Assembly: GCA_964342515.1 (NCBI GenBank)
Contig: CAYFFP010000002.1
Location: forward strand, 1-64,000
From: UBA5004 sp964342515
GTDB lineage: Bacteria > Patescibacteriota > Minisyncoccia > Phycocordibacterales > Zambryskibacteraceae
DNA length: 64,000 nucleotides
Direction of reading: 5' to 3'
Shown: in pieces, positions 18,524-27,719 of the stretch
Layout of the letters: every line of letters begins with the position of its first letter
Numbering within the stretch: the stretch's first letter is position 1
The notes under the pieces: generated by a model
Told to the model about the DNA's origin: nothing
The model's database searches: none
What the model saw: only the letters and a program-made list of their open reading frames with translations
Program-made: the position numbers and the translations under genes

Positions 18524-20445
18524 AAAAACTTTTTAGCTACATCTTCATACTGGTGGTAATAAGCGGGTTCATTCTGCCGCAGACAGCTCAAGCAGTGCCG
18601 TGTACGGGCATAGATAGAAGAGGCAACGCTTATCCTCCAGGATGCGAGGGTAGGGCAGAAGATTTCAAAGTCTCAACCGAAGCTGGCGATCCTGCAAAAG
18701 AGGCGGAGAATTCCGGCTTAGCGGTGCAGATTGCCGAATGGTTCTTAAAGATAGCCGCTCAAACCATACTAAAACTGGCGAGCTACTTGTCGGGACTGGC
18801 GGGCATCATCTTAAACGGGGTGGTGTTCTACACTATCGTCCATGTTTCGGATAATTACGCCAAAATTGATTCTATCGCAAGCACTTGGAAAGTGGTGCGC
18901 GATATCGCCAATATGGGCTTCATCTTCGTGCTCCTCTACGCCGCTATCAATACCATCCTCGGCACCGGGCAGGACAATAAGAGATTGATCGTCAATGTGG
19001 TGATAGTGGCGGTGCTGATAAACTTCTCGCTCTTCTTCACCCGACTAATCATAGACGCCTCGAATATTCTGGCCCTCACTTTCTACGACGCCATAGCGCC
19101 AAACGCTCTAAATATTGACGCTAATTGGACACAGCAAGCGGGCCTCTCGAACGCCTTCATGCAACACCTTAACTTGCAGAGCTTATGGAAGGCGCCGGAG
19201 CTTGACTCCGGAGTGATACTGACCGTGGGAGTCATGGGCACCATCATGCTCCTGATTGCGGCCTTCGTCTTCTTCGCCATCGCCATTATGTTCATCATCC
19301 GCTATGTGATACTCATTCTCGTCTTGGTGCTCTCGCCGATCGCTTTCATCGCCCATATCTTGCCGAAAGGGACGGGCATAGATAAATATAAAAATCAGTG
19401 GTGGGACGCGCTCTTGGGTCAGGCGTTCTTCGCGCCCATCTACTTCATGCTCACGTGGGTAACGCTTAGCATCTTGAGTGGCATTACCACCAGCTTCGGC
19501 ACGGCGGCAAACACTCCGGACAAAAGTTTGAGCGGCATTGCCAGTGTCATAGACGGGACTCTTGATAGCGGGGCGTTCATCATGCTCATAAACTTCATCA
19601 TCGTCATTGTCCTCCTCATCGCCTCGCTCCTCGTCGCCAAAGAGTGGGCCAACAAAGCCGGCGGCGGTATGGGCAAACTCACCAGCTGGGTCACAGGGGC
19701 GGCTGGCGCGGCAACTATTGGGACAACCGGGTGGCTTGGAAGAAGAACTCTGGGTGTTGCCGGAGAAGCCGTAAGCAGTAGCGAGAGACTGAAAGAAAAA
19801 GCATCAAGAGGCGGAGCCGGAGGAATGATGGCTCGATTGGCTCTAGCCACTGGCAAGAAAGCAGGCGCCTCGAGCTTCGACTTCAGAGCAACTCGTGCCG
19901 GTGAAGCAACGGTTGGCATGGCTGGCGCAGGCAAAGCGGGAGGCAAGGGCGGCTTCATTGAATTCAAGAAGAAACAGGCGGAGGAAGCGGAGAAGAGAGC
20001 AAAAGCGCTTGGCCCATCACAAGTGACATTGGACCAAGCAGAACAAGCGGTAAAAAGAGCGGGATCAGAAGCAGAGAGAAGAGCTGCTCAAGCAAAATTA
20101 GATCAACTTAAGGGGTATGATGATAAAAAAGCAAGAGAAATCTTAATAGAAAGAGGGGTTGTTAATCCAACTAAAGATCAGGTTGCTCGAGTCAAGGATG
20201 AAAACAAAGGTGAAGGAGAGAAACGCAAACAAGCGTACGCAAAAGTTATGGAAAATTCATGGATAGCTTCGTTCGGAGGATACAACACTGCAGCTGCAGC
20301 GCAGATAAGAAAGGGTAAAAGCAAAGAAAAGAAACTAGCAGAAGCATACAAGGAAATAGCTAAGGACGAAGAAGGAGGTGGCGAACCCGAAACTCCAACG
20401 CCACCAGCAACTCCACCAACCGGCGGACCAGCACCAACACCATGA
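18520..20445 (+). CDS. VirB6/TrbL-like polytopic membrane protein of the T4SS-like system
   Basis: 641 aa. A signal-like segment starts the protein. Then come about seven to eight hydrophobic helices: about 80-110, 132-150, 157-185, 228-280 (two or three), 305-322 and 350-375. A long Ala/Gly/Lys-rich cytoplasmic tail (about 380-640) ends in a Pro/Thr run. Topology, size and place beside VirB4 and PrgI genes match VirB6/TrbL inner-membrane channel proteins. There is no diagnostic motif, so the family assignment rests on architecture and context. Confidence 0.65.
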   Translation: MKKLFSYIFILVVISGFILPQTAQAVPCTGIDRRGNAYPPGCEGRAEDFKVSTEAGDPAKEAENSGLAVQIAEWFLKIAAQTILKLASYLSGLAGIILNGVVFYTIVHVSDNYAKIDSIASTWKVVRDIANMGFIFVLLYAAINTILGTGQDNKRLIVNVVIVAVLINFSLFFTRLIIDASNILALTFYDAIAPNALNIDANWTQQAGLSNAFMQHLNLQSLWKAPELDSGVILTVGVMGTIMLLIAAFVFFAIAIMFIIRYVILILVLVLSPIAFIAHILPKGTGIDKYKNQWWDALLGQAFFAPIYFMLTWVTLSILSGITTSFGTAANTPDKSLSGIASVIDGTLDSGAFIMLINFIIVIVLLIASLLVAKEWANKAGGGMGKLTSWVTGAAGAATIGTTGWLGRRTLGVAGEAVSSSERLKEKASRGGAGGMMARLALATGKKAGASSFDFRATRAGEATVGMAGAGKAGGKGGFIEFKKKQAEEAEKRAKALGPSQVTLDQAEQAVKRAGSEAERRAAQAKLDQLKGYDDKKAREILIERGVVNPTKDQVARVKDENKGEGEKRKQAYAKVMENSWIASFGGYNTAAAAQIRKGKSKEKKLAEAYKEIAKDEEGGGEPETPTPPATPPTGGPAPTP

Positions 20446-20939
20446 ACGAAGAAGAAAAATTAATTCAAGAGCAGTTCAATAGATTGCCGAAAGAGTTGCA
20501 GGATGCTCTCAACGCCGTGCCGTGGAAGTCGTCGGTTAAGGAAATTGCCCTGCTCAACAAACTTTCCCTCGAGCAAATCGCCATAGTGGAGCGGGAAACA
20601 ATGTTTATATTATACGGATTCGAGAATTCGGCAGACTATGTCGCTAACTTGATGCGCGAGGTGCAAATCGACGAAACAACGGCGACTTCTATTGCCGATG
20701 AAGTTAACGAGAAAATACTGAAAGTAATTACCGCACAACTTGATAAACCTAAAGAAGCGGGCAAGATAGAAAATTCTCTACCGGAAATTGCCCCGCATAA
20801 TTTACCCATGATAGAAGAAGGCGAAGTTGCTCGTGAAGTCCCGCATGTGGAGCAAAAAACCGAAAGAAAACCTCTAGTCTCAACTCCCAATTACAGCTAC
20901 ACGCCGGGTAAGGACCCGTATAGGGAACCGCTGGAATAA
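20442..20939 (+). CDS. Cytoplasmic helical protein of the T4SS-like operon, unknown function
   Basis: 165 aa, soluble and acidic, with predicted helices (LPKELQDALNAV and the EIALLNKLSLEQIAIVERETM region) and a disordered Pro/Lys-rich tail. No family is recognised. It overlaps the VirB6-like gene by 4 nt and ends the operon. It may be an adaptor on the cytoplasmic face, but this is speculation. Confidence 0.55.
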   Translation: MNEEEKLIQEQFNRLPKELQDALNAVPWKSSVKEIALLNKLSLEQIAIVERETMFILYGFENSADYVANLMREVQIDETTATSIADEVNEKILKVITAQLDKPKEAGKIENSLPEIAPHNLPMIEEGEVAREVPHVEQKTERKPLVSTPNYSYTPGKDPYREPLE

Positions 20940-20949
20940 ATCCGAAGCA

Positions 20950-21025
20950 CGAAATCCGAATTTCGAAACAATATCTAAGTTTTGAATTTTAGAATTTTGA
21001 AAATTTTAATTTGTTTCGGATTTCG
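20950..21025. repeat. Imperfect inverted repeat between convergent operons
   Basis: CGAAATCCGAA...AAACAA near 20950 is matched by TTGTTTCGGATTTCG at 21011-21025, with a 5-nt insertion in the left arm and an AT-rich loop. It sits between the stops of the 20442 and 21029 genes, so it may end both transcripts. Confidence 0.55.
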
Positions 21026-21028
21026 AGA

Positions 21029-21466
21029 TTAGATATTCGAGTTTTCTTCTTTAGTTATCGGATTTTGATTTTCTTTTATATCCAGACTCCAAGTAAGTTC
21101 TCTGAGCTTGGATTCGGAGAGTTTCGGCACCTGCACCTGCTGAATGGAGCTTCCTAGCTTCGTAGCAACGCTCGCTTCAGGAGCTTTTGATTCTTTCTTC
21201 CAAATATAGAGTTTACTGCCTAAGTGATAATTCAAGAATGCTTCGACTACATTTATAAACGGCTTATCGTTAACTTTATAGAAAGCGAGCGACAAGGCCA
21301 GAGCCGCTATCGGCAAGGAGAAGAGAATGGCCAAGAAATTAGGCAGGAAGGTAAAGAGAATAACGCAAACCCCCGCTCCGCCGGCGATATAGACGAATTG
21401 CTTGAAGGTCAAAGGACCGAAAATTTTATCCTCGATCTCGATGAATTGAGGGACTTGGAATCGCAT
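21029..21466 (-). CDS. PrgI-family (VirB3-like) inner-membrane protein
   Basis: 145 aa from the ATG at 21466. MRFQVPQFIEIEDKIFGPLTFKQFVYI is the PrgI signature start. Two adjacent membrane helices (about 27-70) follow, then a cytoplasmic tail with KLYIWKKE. PrgI/VirB3 proteins sit beside VirB4 and help assemble the channel. A minus-strand TATAAT (21478-21473) ends 6 nt before this start. The same palindromic sequence drives the opposite gene. Confidence 0.85.
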   Translation of the reverse strand: MRFQVPQFIEIEDKIFGPLTFKQFVYIAGGAGVCVILFTFLPNFLAILFSLPIAALALSLAFYKVNDKPFINVVEAFLNYHLGSKLYIWKKESKAPEASVATKLGSSIQQVQVPKLSESKLRELTWSLDIKENQNPITKEENSNI

Positions 21467-21489
21467 ATCTATATTATAATACAAAGGTG
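21464..21489. promoter_or_regulatory. Symmetric divergent leaderless promoter
   Basis: ATTATAAT contains a TATAAT on each strand (plus 21475-21480, minus 21478-21473). Each hexamer ends exactly 6 nt from a start codon: GTG 21487 on plus, ATG 21466 on minus. The two start codons are only 20 nt apart, so polymerase can serve only one side at a time. Confidence 0.7.
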
Positions 21490-22128
21490 GCTACAACTAA
21501 CGCAACGCAGGAGTTCGTGCCAATCAAAGAAGTGCGGGATGGCATCGTGATGCTCAAAGACGGCGGCATGCGCGCCATTATTCTCTGTTCCTCCATGAAC
21601 TTCTCCTTAAAGAGCGCCGATGAGAAGCAGGCGGTACTTTTGCAATTCCAAGACTTTCTTAATTCTCTCGATTTCTCTATAGAAATACTGGTTCAGTCAA
21701 GGAAGCTCGACATCCGCCCTTACATCGCGCTCTTGGAAGAACGGGAGAAGGCGCAGGAGAACTCCCTTATGAAGATTCAGGTGCGGGAGTATATCGAATT
21801 CATCAGGTCCTTCACCGAATCGACCAACATCATGACCAAGCACTTCTTCATCGTGGTGCCTTACACGCCGGCCATACTCACGCCGGCAAGCGCCTCGGGT
21901 GTTATTATCTCGGGGCTAAGAATAGGAAAGAAGTCAGAGGAAGTACAAAAGCGGGATGCGAGCTTCGAGGAGGATAGAAGTCAGTTGGAAGAAAGACTCT
22001 CTGTGGTCGAACAAGGGCTGGTGCGCACCGGTATCAGGGTGGCCCGCCTCGGCACCGAGGAGGTTATCGAGCTTTTCTATAAAGCCTTCAATCCCGGCGA
22101 AACTGAAAAGCCAATAAAAATTACTTAG
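21487..22128 (+). CDS. TraC-domain-like conjugal transfer protein
   Basis: 213 aa. EFVPIKEVRDGIVMLKDGGMRAIILCSSMNF and the region to YIEFI resemble the N-terminal part of TraC/VirB4-type proteins often encoded as a separate gene upstream of the ATPase in these bacteria. There is no Walker motif in this chain. It starts at GTG with the shared divergent promoter. The next gene begins 2 nt after its stop and encodes the ATPase, so the two are probably subunits of one complex. Confidence 0.75.
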   Translation: MATTNATQEFVPIKEVRDGIVMLKDGGMRAIILCSSMNFSLKSADEKQAVLLQFQDFLNSLDFSIEILVQSRKLDIRPYIALLEEREKAQENSLMKIQVREYIEFIRSFTESTNIMTKHFFIVVPYTPAILTPASASGVIISGLRIGKKSEEVQKRDASFEEDRSQLEERLSVVEQGLVRTGIRVARLGTEEVIELFYKAFNPGETEKPIKIT

Positions 22129-22129
22129 C

Positions 22130-24001
22130 ATGGGATTTTTCGATAAAATTTTCGGTAGAGAGGAGCGGAAGCCGCAGGACATCTCATCTATTTTGCCGCG
22201 GGAAATCTTTGAAGCGGGAGTTTTGGAGCTCAAAGACATTATCGCTCCCTCGGCGCTCAAGGTTACGCCCAAAGAAATTAATTTGGGGGAGAAAATTTTA
22301 CGGAGTTTTTTCGTTATCTCTTACCCGCGATTTCTTTCGGAGGAATGGTTCGCGCCCGTCATCAATATGGACAAGGTTTTCGACGTGGCCATCTTCGTCC
22401 ATCCCGTCGAAACTTCCAAAGTTTTGCGCCAATTCCAGAGAAAGGTGGCCGAGGTGCAATCGCAGATCCACAGCAGGGAGGAGAAGGGCTTGGTGCGCGA
22501 CCCGGTGCTCGATGTGGCTTATCAGGACCTGGAGAATCTGCGCGACCAGCTCCAGCAGGCGCAGGAGAAGCTCTTCGATGTCGGTCTCTACATCACCATC
22601 TACGGCGAGTCCGATGCCGAGTTGGACAAGGTGGAGAGCGAGATTAAATCCATCCTTGAAGCCAAGCTCATTTACGTCAAGCCGGCCCTCTTCCAACAGG
22701 AGCAGGGGTATAAATCCACACTGCCTTTGGGCAACGACGAGCTCGGGGTGCATTCCAAGCTTAACTCTTCGCCACTCTCCTCGCTTTTCCCGTTCACTTC
22801 CTTCGACCTTACTTCGGACAAGGGGGTTCTTTACGGCGTGAACAGGCATAACTCCTCGCTCGTCCTCTTCGACCGCTTCTCGCTTGAGAACTATAACTCC
22901 GTCATCTTCGCCAAGGCCGGCGCGGGCAAATCCTACGCCACCAAGCTCGAGATTCTGCGCACCTTGATGTTTGACACCGAGGTCATCGTCATCGACCCGG
23001 AGAAGGAGTACGAGTACATGGCCGAGGCGACCGGCGGTCGCTATTTCAAAATTTCGCTCAACTCCGAGCATCACATCAACCCCTTCGACATTGCCCCGCC
23101 GACAGAGGGCGAGAGCGCGGCCAACATCTTGCGAAGCAACATCATTAACCTCGTGGGTCTCTTCCGCCTGATGATGGGCGGCCTCACGGCCGAAGAAGAT
23201 GCCATCATCGACCGCGCCATTACCGAGACTTACGCCTTAAAAGACATTACCGCCGACTCCGACTTTACCAATATCGAGCCGCCACTGATGAGTGACTTCG
23301 AGCTGGTGCTCTCGGGCATGGAAGGCGGAGAGTCTCTGGCGCAGCGCCTCTCCAAATACACCAAAGGCACTTGGTCCGGCTTCATCAACCGTCCGACCAA
23401 CGTCGATATCAATAAAAAGTTCGTGGTCTTTTCTCTCCGCGACATGGAGGATGAATTGAAGCCCATCGCCATGTACATCGTCACCCACCACATTTGGAAC
23501 GCCATAAGGCGTGAGTTGAAGAAGCGCCTTTTGGTAATAGATGAGGCGTGGTGGATGATGAAGTCGGAGGATACCGCCTCATTCCTTATGAGCTTGGTCA
23601 AGCGCGGGCGCAAATATTTCTTGGGCGTGGCTACCGTCACGCAAGATGTGGGCGACTTCTTGAAGTCGCCCTACGGCGTGCCCATCATTACCAACTCCTC
23701 CATCCAGCTCCTCTTGAAGCAGTCTCCGGCCACTATCGATGAGGTGCAAAAAACCTTTAATCTCACCGATGAAGAAAAATTCTTGCTTCTTGAGTCTGAT
23801 GTGGGGGAGGGAATCTTCTTTGCCGGCTTGAAGCATGTGGCCATCAAGACCATCGCCTCATATACCGAGGACCAGATTATCACCTCCGATCCTTCGCAGG
23901 TCTTGGCCATCAAAAAGGCCAAGCAAGAAGCAGCCGAAGATAGGGAAGTGGCTACTCAAGCGCAGCAGAATGAATTAAAAGAAGCTGTAAATAATGGATG
24001 A
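22130..24001 (+). CDS. VirB4-family conjugation/secretion ATPase
   Basis: 623 aa. Walker A lies in FAKAGAGKSYATKLE (about residue 265), Walker B in RLLVIDEAWWMMKSE (about 465), and the Gln-rich ATPase motif in VTQDVGDFL. The N-terminal domain (about 1-250) is typical of VirB4/TraC proteins that energise pilus assembly and substrate transport. It overlaps the next gene by 8 nt. Preceded by TraC-like and PrgI genes, it fixes the identity of the cluster. Confidence 0.93.
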   Translation: MGFFDKIFGREERKPQDISSILPREIFEAGVLELKDIIAPSALKVTPKEINLGEKILRSFFVISYPRFLSEEWFAPVINMDKVFDVAIFVHPVETSKVLRQFQRKVAEVQSQIHSREEKGLVRDPVLDVAYQDLENLRDQLQQAQEKLFDVGLYITIYGESDAELDKVESEIKSILEAKLIYVKPALFQQEQGYKSTLPLGNDELGVHSKLNSSPLSSLFPFTSFDLTSDKGVLYGVNRHNSSLVLFDRFSLENYNSVIFAKAGAGKSYATKLEILRTLMFDTEVIVIDPEKEYEYMAEATGGRYFKISLNSEHHINPFDIAPPTEGESAANILRSNIINLVGLFRLMMGGLTAEEDAIIDRAITETYALKDITADSDFTNIEPPLMSDFELVLSGMEGGESLAQRLSKYTKGTWSGFINRPTNVDINKKFVVFSLRDMEDELKPIAMYIVTHHIWNAIRRELKKRLLVIDEAWWMMKSEDTASFLMSLVKRGRKYFLGVATVTQDVGDFLKSPYGVPIITNSSIQLLLKQSPATIDEVQKTFNLTDEEKFLLLESDVGEGIFFAGLKHVAIKTIASYTEDQIITSDPSQVLAIKKAKQEAAEDREVATQAQQNELKEAVNNG

Positions 24002-24332
24002 ACAAAAAGAAAAAGGACTAAGTAATACCACTATTGTCCTCATGGTATCTGTGGCCTTCTTCTATGATGCCCTGCAGTGGCTTCTGGGGTGGATCTTTAT
24101 GGGTTGGCTGGTAACTATCTTCGCCGGATTGACCTTCTATGTTTGGTTTAAAAGCAAGGGAATGAGCTTTATGAAACCGAAAAGGTTTGCGGCTTTTGGC
24201 GGCAGTTTTATCGTTGAATTTATACCGGTTATCGGGGATATACTTCCGGCTTGGACCGCTGCCATTGTATATTTGGCGCTCGATTCTAAGATAAAGAAAG
24301 TTGCTCCGGTATTAGATATAATGAAGAAATGA
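23994..24332 (+). CDS. Small polytopic membrane protein in the VirB4 operon
   Basis: 112 aa with about three hydrophobic stretches (15-36, 38-55, 68-98). No motif or family is recognised. It overlaps VirB4 upstream and the next gene by 4 nt downstream, so it is translated as part of the same operon. It may be a channel accessory. Confidence 0.55.
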   Translation: MDEQKEKGLSNTTIVLMVSVAFFYDALQWLLGWIFMGWLVTIFAGLTFYVWFKSKGMSFMKPKRFAAFGGSFIVEFIPVIGDILPAWTAAIVYLALDSKIKKVAPVLDIMKK

Positions 24333-25006
24333 GAAAAGTGGTTTTACTATCTGCTATTTACTTGCTGTTAGCCACTCCCGTATTCGCGCAGTCGGTTGAT
24401 ATTCTCTGGCAAGGAGAGGGTTTCGTGCCGCCGTTCTACGTTGGGCGCTCGCTTTGGAGTAGCCAGTCGCGCATAAACTTGGTGGCCATACCACAAAAAC
24501 TCGGAATAGCCGCCAATCTAAATTACAAATGGAGCAAAAATGGCACGGTCTTGGGGAGCTTAAGCGGGGTGGGGAAGAATTCTTTATCCTTCTTCGACTC
24601 GGTAATTTCCAAACCGCAGAATATCAAGGTTGAGATAGTTTCGAGCGAAGGAGACGTGCTTGCCGAAAGCTCGACGATCGTGAATCCCAGAAAACCTGAA
24701 CTTTTAGTTTATGAAGAAAGCCCATTGTACGGCTTCCTGTTCCACAAGGAAGTCGGGGCGAATTACCCTTTGAAGGAAGCGGAGGTAACCTTCAAAGCTT
24801 TCCCGCTCTTCTTCAGCGCCAGTGATCTAGCTTACTTATGGCGCACCAACACCGGCGAGACGGGGGTTGAGAGTTCCGCCACCTACCGCGCGCCGGAAGA
24901 GGGCGCCGGCTCGGCCTCTGTTTCCATCGAGGTAAAAAGCGAGGAAAAAATTCTCCAGTCCGGAAAGATTAATTTCTTAGTACAATTCGACAACAATGGC
25001 AACTGA
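24329..25006 (+). CDS. Exported beta-rich protein of the VirB4 operon, unknown function
   Basis: 225 aa with a signal peptide (about 1-20, ending ATPVFA). The mature domain is beta-rich with Ig-like spacing (repeated YKWSKNG and YLWRTNTG segments, each followed by strand pairs), perhaps two similar modules of about 95 residues. No cysteines. A surface or periplasmic spacer role is inferred. It overlaps the pilin-like gene by 11 nt. Confidence 0.6.
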   Translation: MRKVVLLSAIYLLLATPVFAQSVDILWQGEGFVPPFYVGRSLWSSQSRINLVAIPQKLGIAANLNYKWSKNGTVLGSLSGVGKNSLSFFDSVISKPQNIKVEIVSSEGDVLAESSTIVNPRKPELLVYEESPLYGFLFHKEVGANYPLKEAEVTFKAFPLFFSASDLAYLWRTNTGETGVESSATYRAPEEGAGSASVSIEVKSEEKILQSGKINFLVQFDNNGN

Positions 25007-25823
25007 ATACACGCTTCTGGAAAAGCTTCCCATAGGACCGGCCAACGAGCTGGTTGAGAAGGTTACCACCGCCACTTATATTCCCGGACTTTTTAAGCTC
25101 ATTATCGGCATTGCCGGAGTGCTGGCGGTGGTAAAGATTATCTGGGGCGGGGTGCAATACATGTCAACGGACGCCTTCCAAGGGAAAAATGACGCTAAAG
25201 CCACCATAGAGAACGCCTTGTGGGGACTCTTATTGGCCATGGGCGCGTGGCTTATCGTCTACAGCATCGATCCGGAACTGGTAAACTTCAACTTAGACAT
25301 TCCCGTCATACAAATCGCCAGCACTACAATTCCCGGTGGTGGTACGACCGGCTGTCAGGGAAATTGCCCGTTTTCTTATGTAAATTCTTCCGGAGTAACG
25401 GTCCGTTACAGGGAGTGTTCTGGATGCTCAAACGCAAATTCTTTCGGATTAAGCATAAAAACTCAAATCGTAAATGGCACGCAAGCGCAAATAAATACTG
25501 GCTTGGGGAATAAACTAAAAGCAATGCGTGACACATCTGGCAACCCAGCATTTCAGGTCACGGAAACATGGCCGCCGACCGTAAATCACGCTAACCAAAA
25601 GCAATATGATGGCACATCTGTTGACGTGAGTCTTCAAACTCCGACAGCGGCAAGTATTGCGACTTTCTATAACAACGCCAGAACGCAAGGGCTAACAGCT
25701 GAATACGAAGTGGCCAGCGAAGCCCAGCGCACGAGATATATAAGCGAGGGATTGCCATTCAGTGTTCCTATTATTGTCGTGCCCTATATAACAGGTGAGC
25801 ATTTTTCAGTACCGCCGAGATGA
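24996..25823 (+). CDS. VirB2-like pilin domain fused to an extracytoplasmic domain
   Basis: 275 aa. Residues about 25-90 hold two hydrophobic helices around a short polar loop (GLFKLIIGIAGVLAVVKIIWGG, then ALWGLLLAMGAWLIVYSI), the VirB2/TrbC-pilin hairpin. From about 105 a Cys-rich linker (GCQGNCPF, ECSGCS) leads to a domain with YDGTSVDV and GEHFSV, which weakly recall the HxxGxxxD and final His of M15 peptidases. Gln stands where the first His should be. Pilin topology is fairly clear; the M15 link is tentative and suggests an inactive fold. Confidence 0.6.
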   Translation: MATEYTLLEKLPIGPANELVEKVTTATYIPGLFKLIIGIAGVLAVVKIIWGGVQYMSTDAFQGKNDAKATIENALWGLLLAMGAWLIVYSIDPELVNFNLDIPVIQIASTTIPGGGTTGCQGNCPFSYVNSSGVTVRYRECSGCSNANSFGLSIKTQIVNGTQAQINTGLGNKLKAMRDTSGNPAFQVTETWPPTVNHANQKQYDGTSVDVSLQTPTAASIATFYNNARTQGLTAEYEVASEAQRTRYISEGLPFSVPIIVVPYITGEHFSVPPR

Positions 25824-27019
25824 AAAAAATTATAATTATTTTTGGAATACTGGTTGTTCTTGGGTTAGGAGCATGGATTTTTTTGCGCGATGGGGAAGCA
25901 CCGGTTGTTGAGAATATCCGCGACGTTTTGCCGTTTGGTTCGGGAGAGGATATTAATATACCGGCACTACCGGCAGATGACACCGTGGGGGAAATAACTT
26001 CATTTGATAATGGTGCCGGCGCCGAGGGCAAAGTTTTTCGCATTTCTAATACTCCCGTAGCCGGCTTTGTAATACTGGCGAGAGAGAGTAATACTTTCGC
26101 GCGTTATGTCGACAGGGCGACGGGCCACATCTTCGAAACCAATCTCGAGACAAACGAAAAGACGAGAATTACCAACCAAACAATGCCCCAAATTTACGAA
26201 GCCCACTTCCGCGCCGACGGTTCGGAAGTTCTTATGCGCTCTCTCGATGAGAGCGGCGCGATAAATAATCTTACTTTATCCCTAACGGCTCCCCGCGCCA
26301 CTTCTACGGAGTTATATTCAATATCAGCCACCAACTTGCGCGGAGATATTGACAGCGTTCTTACGGGGTCCGGCAACACGCTCTTCTATGTACTTAAGGA
26401 TACGGGAACAATCGTCTCTTCGACGTTTACCGGCAGTAATTTACGGACACTTTTTACATCAATATTTAATAATTGGCGACTTGAAAGAGCGGGAGGTAAC
26501 TTAATCGCTTATACCAAAGCGAGCGCCGAAGCTTCGGGCTTCGCGTACACTCTTAGTTCTTCCGGTGGCTCTTTAAGCAAACTGCTCGGGCCGCTCAACG
26601 GCCTTACGGCGATAGCCAACTCAAACGGCAGCCGTATTCTCTACTCCTATACAGAGGGGGGACTAACCAGACTTTTCGCGAGAACAACACAGAATAATAC
26701 TTCGAATGAAATCTTACCGGCCACGATTGCTGAAAAGTGTACTTGGAGCGCAGAGGAAAATAATGTTTTCTTCTGCGGCACCCCGCTATCTCCCATATCA
26801 GGCAGAGAGCCGGATAACTGGTACTCGGGCCGCGCTCATTTCTCCGATTACGTCTGGCGCTTCGACACCGATTCCGAAATCGCCCAGCTAATATCAAACC
26901 CTAAAACAGATTTCGATTTAGACCTTGATGTCTACAAGCCAAAACTTTCAGCAAATGACGAGTATTTGGTATTTATTAACAAGCGCGACCTGACTTTGTG
27001 GTCAATTAAGCTGGATTGA
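25820..27019 (+). CDS. Membrane-anchored beta-propeller-like protein, T4SS cluster end
   Basis: 399 aa: an N-terminal transmembrane helix (about 4-20), a short linker, then repeated beta-strand modules (AHFRADGSEVLMRS, NTLFYVLKDTGTIV, SRILYSYTEGG, EENNVFFCG, KLSANDEYLVFINKRD) like WD40 or TolB blades. No catalytic motif is seen. It overlaps the pilin fusion gene by 4 nt and the yidC gene by 14 nt, convergently. It probably scaffolds protein contacts outside the membrane. Confidence 0.6.
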   Translation: MKKIIIIFGILVVLGLGAWIFLRDGEAPVVENIRDVLPFGSGEDINIPALPADDTVGEITSFDNGAGAEGKVFRISNTPVAGFVILARESNTFARYVDRATGHIFETNLETNEKTRITNQTMPQIYEAHFRADGSEVLMRSLDESGAINNLTLSLTAPRATSTELYSISATNLRGDIDSVLTGSGNTLFYVLKDTGTIVSSTFTGSNLRTLFTSIFNNWRLERAGGNLIAYTKASAEASGFAYTLSSSGGSLSKLLGPLNGLTAIANSNGSRILYSYTEGGLTRLFARTTQNNTSNEILPATIAEKCTWSAEENNVFFCGTPLSPISGREPDNWYSGRAHFSDYVWRFDTDSEIAQLISNPKTDFDLDLDVYKPKLSANDEYLVFINKRDLTLWSIKLD

Positions 27020-27719
27020 CTTTGAGATTCCTCCTGATAAAGATTTCCTGAACGATGCTGAAGAGGTTGGTGACGAAGAAATAGAGACCGATGACGCCGG
27101 AGATTTGGTAGGCGATGAAGAACATGACGAGCGGAAAAATATATTTGGCTTGAGTTTGGATGCTTCTGGTCAGATTGTCGCCGAAAGAATTTCCTTTGGG
27201 GGCGCTCTGATTTTTCATCGCTACCTTAAACTGGGCATAAGTGGAGACGCCGGCCAAGAGAGCCAGAATAACGCTTTTACCGGTGATATCTATCCCCAAG
27301 AAAGCAGTATTGATAACGCTTGGCGCGGAAATAAACGAGTAAAGAATGGCGCTGTTCACTTCCGGGAAATGGAGAAAGATCTGGTAAAGGGCGAGGACAA
27401 TGGGCAGCTGGATAATAATGACAAAAATACCGGAGAAAGGATTAATGCCCCTCTCTTTATAAAGCGCCAAGGTGCGACGAGTCTGCTCTTCGGGATTGTT
27501 TTTATATTTTTCTTTAATAGCTTCGAGTTCGGGGGCCGCTTCGGACATTTTAGCTTGAGTGAGCGTGGCCCTTCTAGAGAGAGGGAAGAGGATGAGACGG
27601 ACGATAATAGTGAGGAGAATGATAATGATGCCGGCATCCGCCCAAGGAAAAATTTTAAAGAGAAAGATGAGCGCGTTATAAAGCGGGTCGAAGAAAAAGG
27701 CGTGGTAGAAAGCGGACAT
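27006..27719 (-). CDS. yidC: Membrane protein insertase YidC/OxaA
   Basis: 237 aa, the short Gram-positive-like form without the large periplasmic domain. The hydrophobic core has five helices; GIIIILLTIIVRLILFPLSRR carries the conserved Arg of the insertion groove. PVMFFIAYQISGVIGLYFFVTNL near the end is typical. It inserts small membrane proteins and assists SecYEG. It overlaps rnpA by 1 nt in the order yidC-rnpA-rpmH-oriC. Confidence 0.9.
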   Translation of the reverse strand: MSAFYHAFFFDPLYNALIFLFKIFPWADAGIIIILLTIIVRLILFPLSRRATLTQAKMSEAAPELEAIKEKYKNNPEEQTRRTLALYKERGINPFSGIFVIIIQLPIVLALYQIFLHFPEVNSAILYSFISAPSVINTAFLGIDITGKSVILALLAGVSTYAQFKVAMKNQSAPKGNSFGDNLTRSIQTQAKYIFPLVMFFIAYQISGVIGLYFFVTNLFSIVQEIFIRRNLKVNPA

